Shown here: piece by piece, positions 14,409 to 21,916 of the stretch
Layout of the letters: each line of letters opens with the position of its first letter
How positions within the stretch are numbered: the first letter of the stretch is position 1
DNA from: an uncultured Collinsella sp.
GTDB lineage: Bacteria > Actinomycetota > Coriobacteriia > Coriobacteriales > Coriobacteriaceae
Direction of reading: 5' to 3'
NCBI GenBank assembly: GCA_902494135.1
Contig: CABUSE010000005.1
Span: forward strand, 1-22,908
Length of the DNA stretch: 22,908 bases
Translations under genes and position numbers: made by a program
The notes under the pieces: generated by a model
Databases searched by the model: none
The model's input: the letters and a program-made list of their open reading frames with translations, nothing else
Told to the model about the DNA's origin: nothing

Positions 14409-15932
14409 CTACCTCACGTTGTCGTTCATCGCGAAAGAGTTCTTCATGGCGCAGCTCGTGGTGTAGAGCACCTTGCCCAGCAGGGCATCGGTCTCCACGC
14501 GAACACGCTCGGCAAAGGCCTCGTTGGCGCGTGTAAGCTCGGAAGGCACCTCGGCCTCGGGCAGAGCGGCTACGGCAGCGTCGACGTCATGGATCTGCTT
14601 GTGGCCCATGCCACCGATCTTCTCCTGATAATCCTCGACCGCGCGGCCGCACTCATGGAAACGGACGTCGGCCAGGGCACCGATCAGGCGGTTGGCCCAG
14701 TAGAAGTTTTCGGACGTCACGCGAGCCTGCGTGTCGGCATAGTACTCGGGCATGGTCTCGACGTTGGCGTACAGCGGAACCAGCGCGTTAAACGAGTTGG
14801 AGCCAAAGGCCATCCACTGCACGGCGCGATAGGCCGGCTGCGCATAGGAACGCAGCTGCAACACGGCGAGCTGGCTGTTGCGGTTGATGCCGATGGGGCG
14901 ATAGGCGCCGCGCGTGGCGGGCGTGCCCTTGCTGCCGTAGCAGTCGTACTCCGTGCCCTGGTAGTGGCTCGAAAGCACGTACTTAATGTCCTCGATGGTC
15001 ACCTTGCGCTCGGGCACGCGGCTCCAAGGGATGTCGTCGCTCTCGGGCGTGAAGTCGGCGTCGGGGCCATCCCACACGTCGCTGGGGTTGAGGCAGCGCT
15101 GCATGTACCAGGCGCGCGGCGTGTTGTAGACATGGTCGCTGTCGCTGTGCGAGCCAAAGGCCTCGCGCGGGTTAAAGACCACAGCCGGGCCGTCGCCCTC
15201 GACGCCCAGCGTCAGGTCCAGATGCCACTCGGCCATCCAGGCGCGCAAGTCGGCGGAGCACATATGGTCGGCCTGGGCGCCCTCGGCGTCATCCAGGTCA
15301 AAGCTGTCGATACCCAGCTGGTTGGGCATGGTCACATAGGCGTCATCGGGCACACGCTTGGCAATCCAGTGGTGACCACCGATGGTCTCGAGCCACCAGA
15401 TCTCGTCCACATCACTAAAGGCGATGCCGTTGTTCTCGTAGGTGCCGTAGCGCTCGAGCAGGTCGCCCAGGATACGGACGCCGTCGCGGGCGGACTTGGC
15501 GTAGGGCAGGACCAGGGTCACCATATCCTCCTCGCCCAGGCCACCAGGTTGCGCCGGCACATAGCCGTCCTCACCCTCGTTGCCCTTGGCGGGCACGTAG
15601 TCCACGAGTGGGTCGGCGCCGCGGACGCGCTCGTTGGTGGTGAGCGTCTCGGTTGCGGACATGCCCACATTGAGCTCGTTGAAACCGGCCTCGGCCCAGA
15701 TGCCGTGGCCCGGGACAACATCGGGGACGCTCGTGTAGCGCATGGGGTTATCGGGCAACTCAACGGTCAGGTGACTCAGGACGCTCGTGTAGACGCGCGG
15801 CTGCTCGTCGGGGTGCACCACGCGCATGCGCTTGGGCTCAAACACCCCGTTGGACGAGTCCTCGTTACGCGCGACCAGGGTCGACCCGTCGTAGCTCGCG
15901 TTCTTACCGACCAGAATCGTTGTGCACGGCAT
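14409..15932 (-). CDS. Peptidase family C69 dipeptidase (PepD-like)
   Basis: This 507-aa N-terminal-nucleophile hydrolase probably cleaves dipeptides. The N terminus MPCTTILVGKNAS then GSTLVARNED is the C69 hallmark: after removal of Met-Pro, Cys3 becomes the catalytic N-terminal nucleophile. Other family features include GIAFSDVDEIWWLETIGGHHW with WIAKRVPDDAYV, and SHYQGTEYDCYG. ATG 15932 is chosen because AAGGAGG lies 6 nt upstream; the ATG at 15938 would touch the SD and add two residues before the nucleophile. The length is typical for PepD. No signal peptide is seen, so it should be cytoplasmic. It lies on the same strand as folD, 112 nt downstream, with its own spacing and SD, and feeds amino acids in a probably proteolytic metabolism. 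Confidence 0.92.
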   Translation of the reverse strand: MPCTTILVGKNASYDGSTLVARNEDSSNGVFEPKRMRVVHPDEQPRVYTSVLSHLTVELPDNPMRYTSVPDVVPGHGIWAEAGFNELNVGMSATETLTTNERVRGADPLVDYVPAKGNEGEDGYVPAQPGGLGEEDMVTLVLPYAKSARDGVRILGDLLERYGTYENNGIAFSDVDEIWWLETIGGHHWIAKRVPDDAYVTMPNQLGIDSFDLDDAEGAQADHMCSADLRAWMAEWHLDLTLGVEGDGPAVVFNPREAFGSHSDSDHVYNTPRAWYMQRCLNPSDVWDGPDADFTPESDDIPWSRVPERKVTIEDIKYVLSSHYQGTEYDCYGSKGTPATRGAYRPIGINRNSQLAVLQLRSYAQPAYRAVQWMAFGSNSFNALVPLYANVETMPEYYADTQARVTSENFYWANRLIGALADVRFHECGRAVEDYQEKIGGMGHKQIHDVDAAVAALPEAEVPSELTRANEAFAERVRVETDALLGKVLYTTSCAMKNSFAMNDNVR

Positions 15933-16044
15933 GCGCATCCTCCTTGAGCGAAGAAATCAAACGGCAACAGTGTATCGCTTCGACGCAAAAAGGGCGAAAC
16001 CGCAACCCTTCAGGACCCCTCGGGACCCCTGTGTGCAAAAATGC

Positions 16045-16899
16045 CTATTTCGATGCGCGCTCGGCCGCTTCGATCACGTGTTTGGCGAGAATCGCCGTTG
16101 TCACGGCGCCCACGCCGCCCGGCACGGGGGTGATGGCACCAACAACCGGCTCCACAGCATCAAAATCGACGTCCCCGACCAGCTTGCCAGCGTCCTCATC
16201 CCAGTTAATGCCCACATCAATGATCGTCTGGTCCTCGCGAACGGCATCCACGCCAATCGTACGCGCGCGTCCAACGGCGGCAACCACAATGTCGGCAGCA
16301 CGGCACTCGGCAGCAAGGTCGCGCGTATGCGTATGGCACGTCGTCACGGTCGCATTGCGCGCCGTAAGCATGGCGGCAACAGGACGCCCGATCACCAGCG
16401 AACGCCCGGCCACAGCAACCTTAGCTCCATCCAGCTCAACACCGTAATGGTCCAGCAACGCTAACACTGCCTCGGCCGTGCAGGGAGCAAAACCCTCGCC
16501 GCGCCCCGAAAGCGTGGTAAGCAGCGAAGACGGCGTCATGGAGTCAACGTCCTTGGCGGGATCGAGCGCTGCGGCGACGGCGTTCTCGTCAAGGCCGGCG
16601 GGCAGCGGGCGGAACATCAGACAGCCATGAACAGCCGAATCAGTATTGATGTCCTCGATGGCCGCCAGCAGCTCGTCCTGCGAAACATCGGCAGGAAGCA
16701 AAACGCGGCGCGCCTCAATGCCAACCTTCTCGCAGCGCTTGAGAGCGCCGCGCTCGTAGGATAGGTCGTCCTCGCGCTCACCCACACGCACGATAGCCAA
16801 CGTCGGAACAACGCCCCGCTCGCGCAGCGCTGCGCAGCGAGCGGCAAGCTCCTCAGTCAAAGCACGGGCAACGGGAGCACCCTTCAGCAGTTCAACCAT
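16045..16899 (-). CDS. folD: FolD-type methylenetetrahydrofolate dehydrogenase with altered cyclohydrolase site
   Basis: The 284-aa length is standard for FolD. NADP-binding GRSLVIGRP, the KDVDS segment (116-120), PCTAEAV and PVPGGVGAVT are present, so methylene-THF dehydrogenase activity is expected. Aligned without gaps to human MTHFD1 (NLYINVKLKAAEEIGI), the local sequence is LSYERGALKRCEKVGI. Tyr48 is kept, but the lysine essential for cyclohydrolase (Lys56 in human) is Ala52. The QLPL glutamine (Gln100) is Phe96 (HGCLMFRPLP). The cyclohydrolase half is therefore probably lost or strongly reduced. ATG 16899 has GAGAGG 6 nt upstream, so the longer upstream frame is not used. It starts 2 nt after the fchA stop; the pair is an operon, and FchA can supply the missing step. 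Confidence 0.93.
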   Translation of the reverse strand: MVELLKGAPVARALTEELAARCAALRERGVVPTLAIVRVGEREDDLSYERGALKRCEKVGIEARRVLLPADVSQDELLAAIEDINTDSAVHGCLMFRPLPAGLDENAVAAALDPAKDVDSMTPSSLLTTLSGRGEGFAPCTAEAVLALLDHYGVELDGAKVAVAGRSLVIGRPVAAMLTARNATVTTCHTHTRDLAAECRAADIVVAAVGRARTIGVDAVREDQTIIDVGINWDEDAGKLVGDVDFDAVEPVVGAITPVPGGVGAVTTAILAKHVIEAAERASK

Positions 16900-16901
16900 A
16901 G

Positions 16902-17534
16902 CTATCCTCTCTTCCTTGCAGCGTCGGAGGCGCGGCGCGCCAGCGCATCGGCGCGCGGCAACCATGTGTCGAGCAACTCATCACACGCGGTCTCGAGCTC
17001 CTTAGCACGAACGCGATCCTTCATAGACGTGGTGTTCGCAAAGAGCGTCAAGCTCGCGCCCTGCATAGCAGCACGGCAGAACACGGCGCCGCACGCCACA
17101 TCGGACAGCAGCTGACGCGAACCCTTGTCGGCCATGTCCTCGAGCAGCGCCAGCGCACGCCCGCAGGCATCCATAATGCGATACGGCGGCATAGCGGCCA
17201 CATGCAGAGCATCCTGAATCGCGGTCGCTCGAGCCGGATCGTCACGCGGAATACCGTACGCCGCGGACACCCGCCCGTAGGCACGAACGTCCTCGGCAAC
17301 CAACTCGACAAGCTCCTGGGCCAGCTCATCCGCCTGGGCAAACGCACGCGTCAGGTCATCCGCACGATCAGCAAGCGCGGGATTGGTCGCACCGTAGCGG
17401 GCAACCATTCCGCACAGCGAGGCGCCCAGCGCGCCCACAAAGGCGCTCGCGCTGCCACCGCCGGGAACCGGCTCGCGCGCGGCAAGCGCCTCGGCAAACC
17501 CGCGGCAGGTCTTGTCCATCATCTCTTGGCTCAT
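16902..17534 (-). CDS. fchA: Methenyltetrahydrofolate cyclohydrolase / cyclodeaminase family protein (FchA-like)
   Basis: This 210-aa protein belongs to the formiminotransferase-cyclodeaminase C-terminal family. The signature PVPGGGSASAFVGALGASL lies near residues 22-40, the remainder is helical, and the stand-alone length of about 210 aa matches bacterial FchA. FchA interconverts 5,10-methenyl-THF and 10-formyl-THF; members of the same family act as formimino-THF cyclodeaminases in histidine breakdown. Because it is the first gene of a two-gene unit with a FolD lacking its cyclohydrolase residues, I favour the cyclohydrolase role. ATG 17534 has GAAGGTG 7 nt upstream; GTG 17540 is less likely. 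A leader hairpin and a plausible promoter lie upstream. No histidine-degradation genes are nearby. Confidence 0.87.
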   Translation of the reverse strand: MSQEMMDKTCRGFAEALAAREPVPGGGSASAFVGALGASLCGMVARYGATNPALADRADDLTRAFAQADELAQELVELVAEDVRAYGRVSAAYGIPRDDPARATAIQDALHVAAMPPYRIMDACGRALALLEDMADKGSRQLLSDVACGAVFCRAAMQGASLTLFANTTSMKDRVRAKELETACDELLDTWLPRADALARRASDAARKRG

Positions 17535-17561
17535 ACGCACGCACCTTCAAGTCATATACAT

Positions 17562-17585
17562 CGGTCGGGTGGCAACCACCGACCG
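17562..17585 (-). promoter_or_regulatory. Hairpin in the fchA 5' leader
   Basis: CGGTCGG-g-TGG and CCACCGACCG pair over 10 bp with one bulged base and a 3-nt loop. The hairpin sits about 27-51 nt before the fchA ATG, inside the predicted leader. It is not followed by a T tract on the minus strand. Confidence 0.5.
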
Positions 17586-17611
17586 ACCGCATCGATCACA
17601 TAATGGTGCTA

Positions 17612-17640
17612 AGTCTAGCCCATAAGTACATGAGCGTCAG
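17612..17640 (-). promoter_or_regulatory. Candidate promoter of fchA-folD
   Basis: On the minus strand CTGACG (17635-17640) and TAGACT (17612-17617) are spaced by 17 nt, each matching the vegetative consensus at 4 of 6 positions. The start point would be about 70 nt before the fchA ATG. Confidence 0.4.
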
Positions 17641-17695
17641 CGCACCTGGCCATCGCGGATTTCTATGACGAACGATAGACCATGCCACCGCAAAC

Positions 17696-17714
17696 ATGGG
17701 ACACATGGCCCACC
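17696..17714 (+). repeat. 19-bp direct repeat, copy 1
   Basis: ATGGGACACATGGCCCACC, identical to copy 2 at 17904-17922 and 208 bp away. It includes an imperfect dyad TGGG...CCCA. Confidence 0.8.
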
Positions 17715-17757
17715 TTTCGAGACTTCCGGACGTCAAAAACTGAGGCATATCTATAAA

Positions 17758-17857
17758 CAAGGAACCTGTTGGGGCAACGCCCACGCACGCGCGCCCCATT
17801 AAATCAGCGGGCACCTCACCCCGGGGAGGGCCGACAGCATCGGCCCTCCCCTCTTTT
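17758..17857 (+). other. Possible short non-coding transcript or gene remnant
   Basis: An isolated intrinsic terminator at 17823-17857 has no gene in front of it on the plus strand. An AT-rich TATAAA (17752-17757) lies 70 nt upstream, and the stretch between can form TGGGGC/GCCCCA and GGGC/GCCC stems. The promoter is weak on sequence alone. This could be a small RNA or what remains of a gene. The rest of the 460-nt gap between fchA and the lipoprotein holds the two direct repeats and the fchA promoter; no convincing gene was seen. Confidence 0.3.
17823..17857 (+). terminator. Orphan intrinsic terminator
   Basis: A perfect 12-bp stem, GGGGAGGGCCGA (17823-17834) with TCGGCCCTCCCC (17840-17851), has a 5-nt loop and is followed by TCTTTTG. 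No plus-strand coding gene precedes it. Confidence 0.85.
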
Positions 17858-17903
17858 GCGACCGCACATATTGCCACTTGTCGGCGCAATTCCAGCCCCC
17901 AGA

Positions 17904-17922
17904 ATGGGACACATGGCCCACC
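17904..17922 (+). repeat. 19-bp direct repeat, copy 2
   Basis: Identical to 17696-17714. It ends 72 nt before the lipoprotein ATG and 19 nt before a TACAGT (17942-17947) that could be a -10. Confidence 0.8.
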
Positions 17923-17994
17923 CTAGCGAGCCGTCCACGCGTACAGTAAAGGCAGGTAATCCGTGGGCGGTTACAGATCGAGGAGGACACGACC

Positions 17995-18588
17995 ATGAAA
18001 AAGAAGGCCTTTGCGATTCTCACCCTCTGCATAAGCCTCTTTGCCGCAGTTGCCCTGGTGGGCTGCGGTGGCAGCGGCGGCGCTACCGGAAGTGGCGGTG
18101 GCGGTGGAGCAGAAAAGCCAGCCGTGGATATGAGGACCGACTTCATTTGGTTTAAGGTCGAGGTCCCCGAGGGCGTCGAGATCACCGACGTCGCAGGCGA
18201 CACCGCCGACAGGGCCCAGTTTAAGTTCACCGAGAGCGAGCACGCCAGCGATCGCTTCATCCCCGTCTTCGACTCTGACAAGAACGCCGATGAACTGTTC
18301 GACTACGAGGCAAAGTGGAATGCCAGCTTTGAGTGGACCGAGAATGACCCCGTCAAGTACAACGGCAAGACTTGGCGCAACGCTTCCTATACACACTCGG
18401 GCGGCGTAACGACCGAATACTTCACCGACGTTGACGGCGGCAGTGTGTATGTGCGTATCGACAACGTCGAGGAGCACAAGGACGCCGTCGAGACCATGAT
18501 GAAGTCTCTGGAATTTGCCGACGACATCGCCGAGGCCAAGACCGAGGCCATGGACGTCAAGCTCGACGATATCGAGATCAAGCGCTAA
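17995..18588 (+). CDS. Small lipoprotein of unknown function
   Basis: The protein has 197 aa. A lipoprotein signal peptide (MKKKAFAILTLCISLFAAVA) ends in the lipobox LVGC, with the lipidated cysteine at 24. A Gly/Ser linker (25-38) follows, then an acidic globular domain of about 155 residues, rich in beta-strand patterns, with five Trp and ending DVKLDDIEIKR. It should be tethered to the outer face of the membrane. I recognise no family and propose no substrate. AGGAGG lies 8 nt before the ATG. A 19-bp repeated motif lies upstream and a terminator 72 nt after the stop, so it is probably a single-gene unit. Confidence 0.85.
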   Translation: MKKKAFAILTLCISLFAAVALVGCGGSGGATGSGGGGGAEKPAVDMRTDFIWFKVEVPEGVEITDVAGDTADRAQFKFTESEHASDRFIPVFDSDKNADELFDYEAKWNASFEWTENDPVKYNGKTWRNASYTHSGGVTTEYFTDVDGGSVYVRIDNVEEHKDAVETMMKSLEFADDIAEAKTEAMDVKLDDIEIKR

Positions 18589-18660
18589 GCGACTGGCGAG
18601 CGCAACGGGAAACACGGTCGCAGTGCAAACAAGCGACGGTACCCCAGCGCTTCGTACCCA

Positions 18661-18692
18661 GGGAGGGCCGGTAAACCGACCCTCCCTTTCTT
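18661..18692 (+). terminator. Intrinsic terminator after the lipoprotein gene
   Basis: GGGAGGG (18661-18667) pairs with CCCTCCC (18680-18686); CGGT/ACCG extends the stem beyond one mismatch, and TTTCTT follows. It resembles the orphan terminator at 17823 (shared GGGAGGGCCG). Confidence 0.85.
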
Positions 18693-18893
18693 ATGCCGGT
18701 AGCCGACGAACGCGAGGATGCCGGACGCCGGAACCGCCCCAAATGTGGCAACAGTACGAAAACGACAAACACCCCAACACGTCCGCCCACCGATTTATTG
18801 CGCCGCGCAGACAATTAAACCAGCATCTTTAAACATCTGGGCAGTATAGTGACCAAAACTATCGCATAACCGCACTCTGCGAATGGAGAAGTT
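18693..18893 (+). other. Upstream region of the PI-PLC gene
   Basis: No gene is seen here. The last 80 nt are AT-rich and include TATAGT (18845-18850), a good -10 match 43 nt before the ATG, but no matching -35 at 16-18 nt. A small dyad (ATAGT...ACTAT) overlaps it. Confidence 0.35.
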
Positions 18894-21383
18894 ATGACCG
18901 AACACCATGCCATCAGCCGCCGAGCGTTTACGCTGGGCCTAGGGCTTGCGGCGTTGTCACCACTTGCAAGCCTGCCCGAAACCGCAGCGCCGGGCATTCC
19001 CCTGCGAGCGGCATTTGCAGACAACACACCCGCACCGTCGGACAGCCTCGACAATTTCGTCATTCGCCTTCGCCCCGCGGGCTATTTTCGCACCGCGAGC
19101 GTCAACCAAGACGGCAACGTTCGCGGCAACGTCTGCCACCTGTTTAACGACGGCACGTCCAGCAAGCTCATCCTTGAGAACGTAACGACCAAGAATGACG
19201 ATACAAACTGGTATGCTATCCGCACCTTGCTCAATTTCGAAGAGCATAAAAAGACGGGCTACAGCATTTGGTCGGTCGATGGCGACTCGGACAAAGACGG
19301 AAAGGTCATCCACGTATGGAGTGGCGAGCATGACGGCAAGCCCAGCCGCTCTTTTGCGTTCGAGCGGCAATCAAACGGAACCTATATCATCCGAGACCGC
19401 ACGGTCGAGAAAGAAACCGAGAAAAAAGACATTAAGTACCTGACAATAGAATCGAACGGCGAAGACCAGGACAACAATAAGATCTGCCATAAGAGTAAGA
19501 GCATTCCGTGGGAGCTCGAACTTATCGGTTACGACATGAAAAAGAACGATGCCACGGTTAGCAGCCTCGACTGGATCACGTACAGCAGCTACGTCGATGG
19601 GCCATGTTGGATGAAATACGTCGACGACAACAAGTTCCTCGACGAGCTGAGCATCCCGGGTACGCACGATTCGGGCACCTGTAGCGTGGACAACGACACT
19701 GAGCCCCAATCCTCGCAAGTAAAATGCCAGCAGGATTACATTCCCACGCAGTTGCTCGAAGGCATTCGCTATTTTGATATCCGGCTCGGAAAGGGCGATG
19801 ACCCCGGCATCGACCACGGGATTTTCTACCTACTCAAAAAAGACGGGAACTATCTGCATCTCTCCGATGTCATCGGGTACTTCAAAACGTTTTTGAACGA
19901 AAACCCGTCAGAAGCGCTCATCATGCTCGCATCGCGCGGCAACGATGAGGCTACCGACGAAAGCATAACGACGGCCTTCGCCAAGGTTATGGCCGATAAC
20001 CCCAAACTGTTCTATACGTCGAGCCGCGTTCCCACACTGGGCGAGGTGCGCGGAAAAATCGTCCTGCTACGTCGATTTGGACTCGCCGGCGACAGCGTAA
20101 GCGGCCACACGTGGGGACTCGACCTCACCGAATGGGATGACAAGATCAAGGCTCACTCCGACAGCGCCACTATGTGTCTCGTCCAAGACGCGCGGGGCTT
20201 TGAAGCCGCGGGGGAAACAGGCGACAAAGAGCCCTATTGCACCAAGGTATACGCCCAGGACAAGTACAAACTCACGGGAACCGACAAGCTCAGCTGGGTC
20301 GATAATGCGCTGAAGGAAACGTCCGGGCGCACGCGCAACGAGGTAGATGTCGAGGACGATAACGGGGCCAAGGAGAAAGTCCTGGAGCGTTGCTGGTCTA
20401 TCAACTACACCAGCTGCACGGGCTTGTCGCACGGAGGCAATCCTTTTACCTCGGCACGAGTAGTCAACGAGCATCTGTATAAGAGCCCGTACATCAATCC
20501 CAGCGGCATCGAGGATACAAAGTCAGATTACCTCAAGCACATTGGCATCATCGCATCCGACTTTGTTGATGCGGCGCTGGCCCGGAGCATCTACCAGCGC
20601 AATTACGATACGGAGCACAAGCAGACGGCTTCGTACTATCTCCCGTACTATCTCCCGACCCGCATGCGCATGACGTACGGCGACTCGCTGAGCGATGCCT
20701 CATTCCAGGATGGCAAGACCGTTGGCGAGGGTCATTTCCGCCTCGTCGACAGCAGCAACGTACTCAACGTGGCAGCTTCGGGCCATGCGTTTGCCATCGA
20801 ATATGTGGATGTCGACGCCTTGGGCAACGAGACCGTTACGGAGCTGCGGGGCTCCGTGCCCATCGATATCGATCCACGCGCGCTGACGCCCCATTTTGAG
20901 GGACTCGAAGGCCTTAAGGCCGGCGAAGACGTGCGCGCCAAGATTGCGGCATCACTCGAGGGCAAGCTCGAAACCGATGCCTGCACGGCCCAGCTCGAGT
21001 TTGTGCACGACGCGAACGGCGCTCCGGGAACGGCGATGGCCGAGGGCGAGGCATTTACCGCGGGAACGTACTGGGTGCGCGTGAACGGTCTCTTGGGCGA
21101 CGCGGCGCAGAGCTACACGCTCGCCAGCGATGGAGCCGCAAGCTTTACCGTAGCGGCCTCGGGCAGTGCAGGCGGCACCGGTAGCGGCACGGGTTCCAAC
21201 GCAGACGGCGCCGACAAGAACGGCGGCGGCAACAAGAGCAAGGGCTCGACCGGAAAACTCGCCGACACGGGCGACGGCTCTGGCGTTGCCGCCGGGCTCG
21301 CTGCCGCCGCCGTGGCGACAACGGTCGCCGGCGCGGCGATGCTTGCCAATGACCGCGAAAACGTTGGGGACGACAGCGAATAG
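18894..21383 (+). CDS. Exported lectin-like / PI-PLC-X domain surface protein
   Basis: The protein has 829 aa. A twin-arginine signal (ISRRAFTLGLGLAAL, residues 7-21) is followed by a beta-trefoil, ricin-type region (about 55-213) with repeated W/F-x-F-x-x-x...YxI-x-x patterns. Then comes a phosphatidylinositol-specific phospholipase C X domain (about 238-600). In it LSIPGTHDSG places the catalytic His at 258, and RYFDIRLG (292-299) and DHG (His308) supply the second histidine region. Two Ig-like or filamin-like stretches lead to a Gly/Asn linker and LADTG (789-793), an LAXTG sortase-like motif, then a hydrophobic helix and an unusually acidic tail (DRENVGDDSE). It probably cleaves phosphatidylinositol or GPI-like lipids outside the cell. 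GGAG lies 5 nt before ATG 18894. A strong terminator follows. Confidence 0.88.
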   Translation: MTEHHAISRRAFTLGLGLAALSPLASLPETAAPGIPLRAAFADNTPAPSDSLDNFVIRLRPAGYFRTASVNQDGNVRGNVCHLFNDGTSSKLILENVTTKNDDTNWYAIRTLLNFEEHKKTGYSIWSVDGDSDKDGKVIHVWSGEHDGKPSRSFAFERQSNGTYIIRDRTVEKETEKKDIKYLTIESNGEDQDNNKICHKSKSIPWELELIGYDMKKNDATVSSLDWITYSSYVDGPCWMKYVDDNKFLDELSIPGTHDSGTCSVDNDTEPQSSQVKCQQDYIPTQLLEGIRYFDIRLGKGDDPGIDHGIFYLLKKDGNYLHLSDVIGYFKTFLNENPSEALIMLASRGNDEATDESITTAFAKVMADNPKLFYTSSRVPTLGEVRGKIVLLRRFGLAGDSVSGHTWGLDLTEWDDKIKAHSDSATMCLVQDARGFEAAGETGDKEPYCTKVYAQDKYKLTGTDKLSWVDNALKETSGRTRNEVDVEDDNGAKEKVLERCWSINYTSCTGLSHGGNPFTSARVVNEHLYKSPYINPSGIEDTKSDYLKHIGIIASDFVDAALARSIYQRNYDTEHKQTASYYLPYYLPTRMRMTYGDSLSDASFQDGKTVGEGHFRLVDSSNVLNVAASGHAFAIEYVDVDALGNETVTELRGSVPIDIDPRALTPHFEGLEGLKAGEDVRAKIAASLEGKLETDACTAQLEFVHDANGAPGTAMAEGEAFTAGTYWVRVNGLLGDAAQSYTLASDGAASFTVAASGSAGGTGSGTGSNADGADKNGGGNKSKGSTGKLADTGDGSGVAAGLAAAAVATTVAGAAMLANDRENVGDDSE

Positions 21384-21419
21384 GCAAGCCCGCCTTTTAG
21401 ACACATCGACTCAATTGGG

Positions 21420-21453
21420 GGGGCGCAGAATACCGTTCTGCGCCCCGATTTTT
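21420..21453 (+). terminator. Intrinsic terminator after the PI-PLC gene
   Basis: A perfect 11-bp stem, GGGGCGCAGAA (21420-21430) with TTCTGCGCCCC (21436-21446), has a 5-nt loop and is followed by GATTTTT. Confidence 0.93.
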
Positions 21454-21478
21454 ACCTTAGCCCGAACACCGTTATCGG

Positions 21479-21748
21479 CTACATCACCATGTTCAGCGCA
21501 TTCACGAACTCCTGAGCTTGGGAGCGGCTGCTCAGACTAAAGACACAGGCAGTCAACAGCCTGTTACGTAGGAAAACGTCGCGGCCCTTGATCCTGCTGA
21601 CCCCCGTAATGTCCTTAAGATAAACAATCTCGGTGTGCTTGCCACCAAAAGTGCCCTTCTTGAGCACCTCGATGCGGTTAGGGTAGATCTTGACGTCTTT
21701 AAACCTACCCGAACCTTTGTCCTGGAACAGCAGCGTGTTGTTGTCCAT
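21479..21748 (-). CDS. Small PH-like domain protein
   Basis: The 89-aa protein reads as one small beta-barrel plus helix. Strands (NTLLFQDKG, RFKDVKIYPNRIEVLKKG, TEIVYLKDITGVSR, RDVFLRNRLLTACVFSL) are followed by a C-terminal helix (SRSQAQEFVNALNMV), the layout of bacterial PH-like domains in which 'V-x-L-x-D-I' and the terminal helix are typical. Such domains bind lipids or protein partners; the partner here is unknown. ATG 21748 has GGGAG about 8 nt upstream, so the longer GTG start (21793) is not used. No signal peptide is present, so it is cytoplasmic. It converges with the PI-PLC gene and diverges from the nuclease gene. Confidence 0.7.
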   Translation of the reverse strand: MDNNTLLFQDKGSGRFKDVKIYPNRIEVLKKGTFGGKHTEIVYLKDITGVSRIKGRDVFLRNRLLTACVFSLSSRSQAQEFVNALNMVM

Positions 21749-21916
21749 ACGCGTCACTCCCGCGGGGTTCGCTAAAACTGCCTCTATGGTCACATTTTAA
21801 CCACCGCAAGGCTCCCATGCGAAGGTGCCAGACAACATGGCAATTCGTGTCCGCGCGAGGCTTTAAACTAAATGCGTTAAAGATGCATTCCACAAGAGGA
21901 AAGTGGGGCGACAGTG

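Noticed and set aside
14589..15947. 452-aa plus-strand open frame
   Set aside because: It is fully antisense to the C69 dipeptidase and has a low-complexity His/Val/Ala/Gly composition.
15985..16044. G-rich stretch on the minus strand after folD (three or four G runs) as a G-quadruplex or terminator
   Set aside because: The fourth G run is short and the possible stem before TTTTT is interrupted, so neither structure is convincing.
16899..16965. Longer folD start adding 22 residues
   Set aside because: The extra residues are translated from the end of fchA in another frame, while ATG 16899 has a good SD and gives the normal FolD length.
17758..17857. Signal recognition particle RNA or tRNA in the orphan-terminator region
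   Set aside because: No GGAA/AGCA core of SRP RNA and no T-arm consensus of a tRNA could be found.
17596..17889. 97-aa minus-strand open frame in the fchA-lipoprotein gap
   Set aside because: No SD, no hydrophobic or domain pattern, and it crosses the orphan terminator and the fchA promoter region.
17769..18155. 128-aa plus-strand open frame starting TTG
   Set aside because: It reads straight through a perfect intrinsic terminator and into the lipoprotein gene in another frame; Pro/Arg-rich with no pattern.
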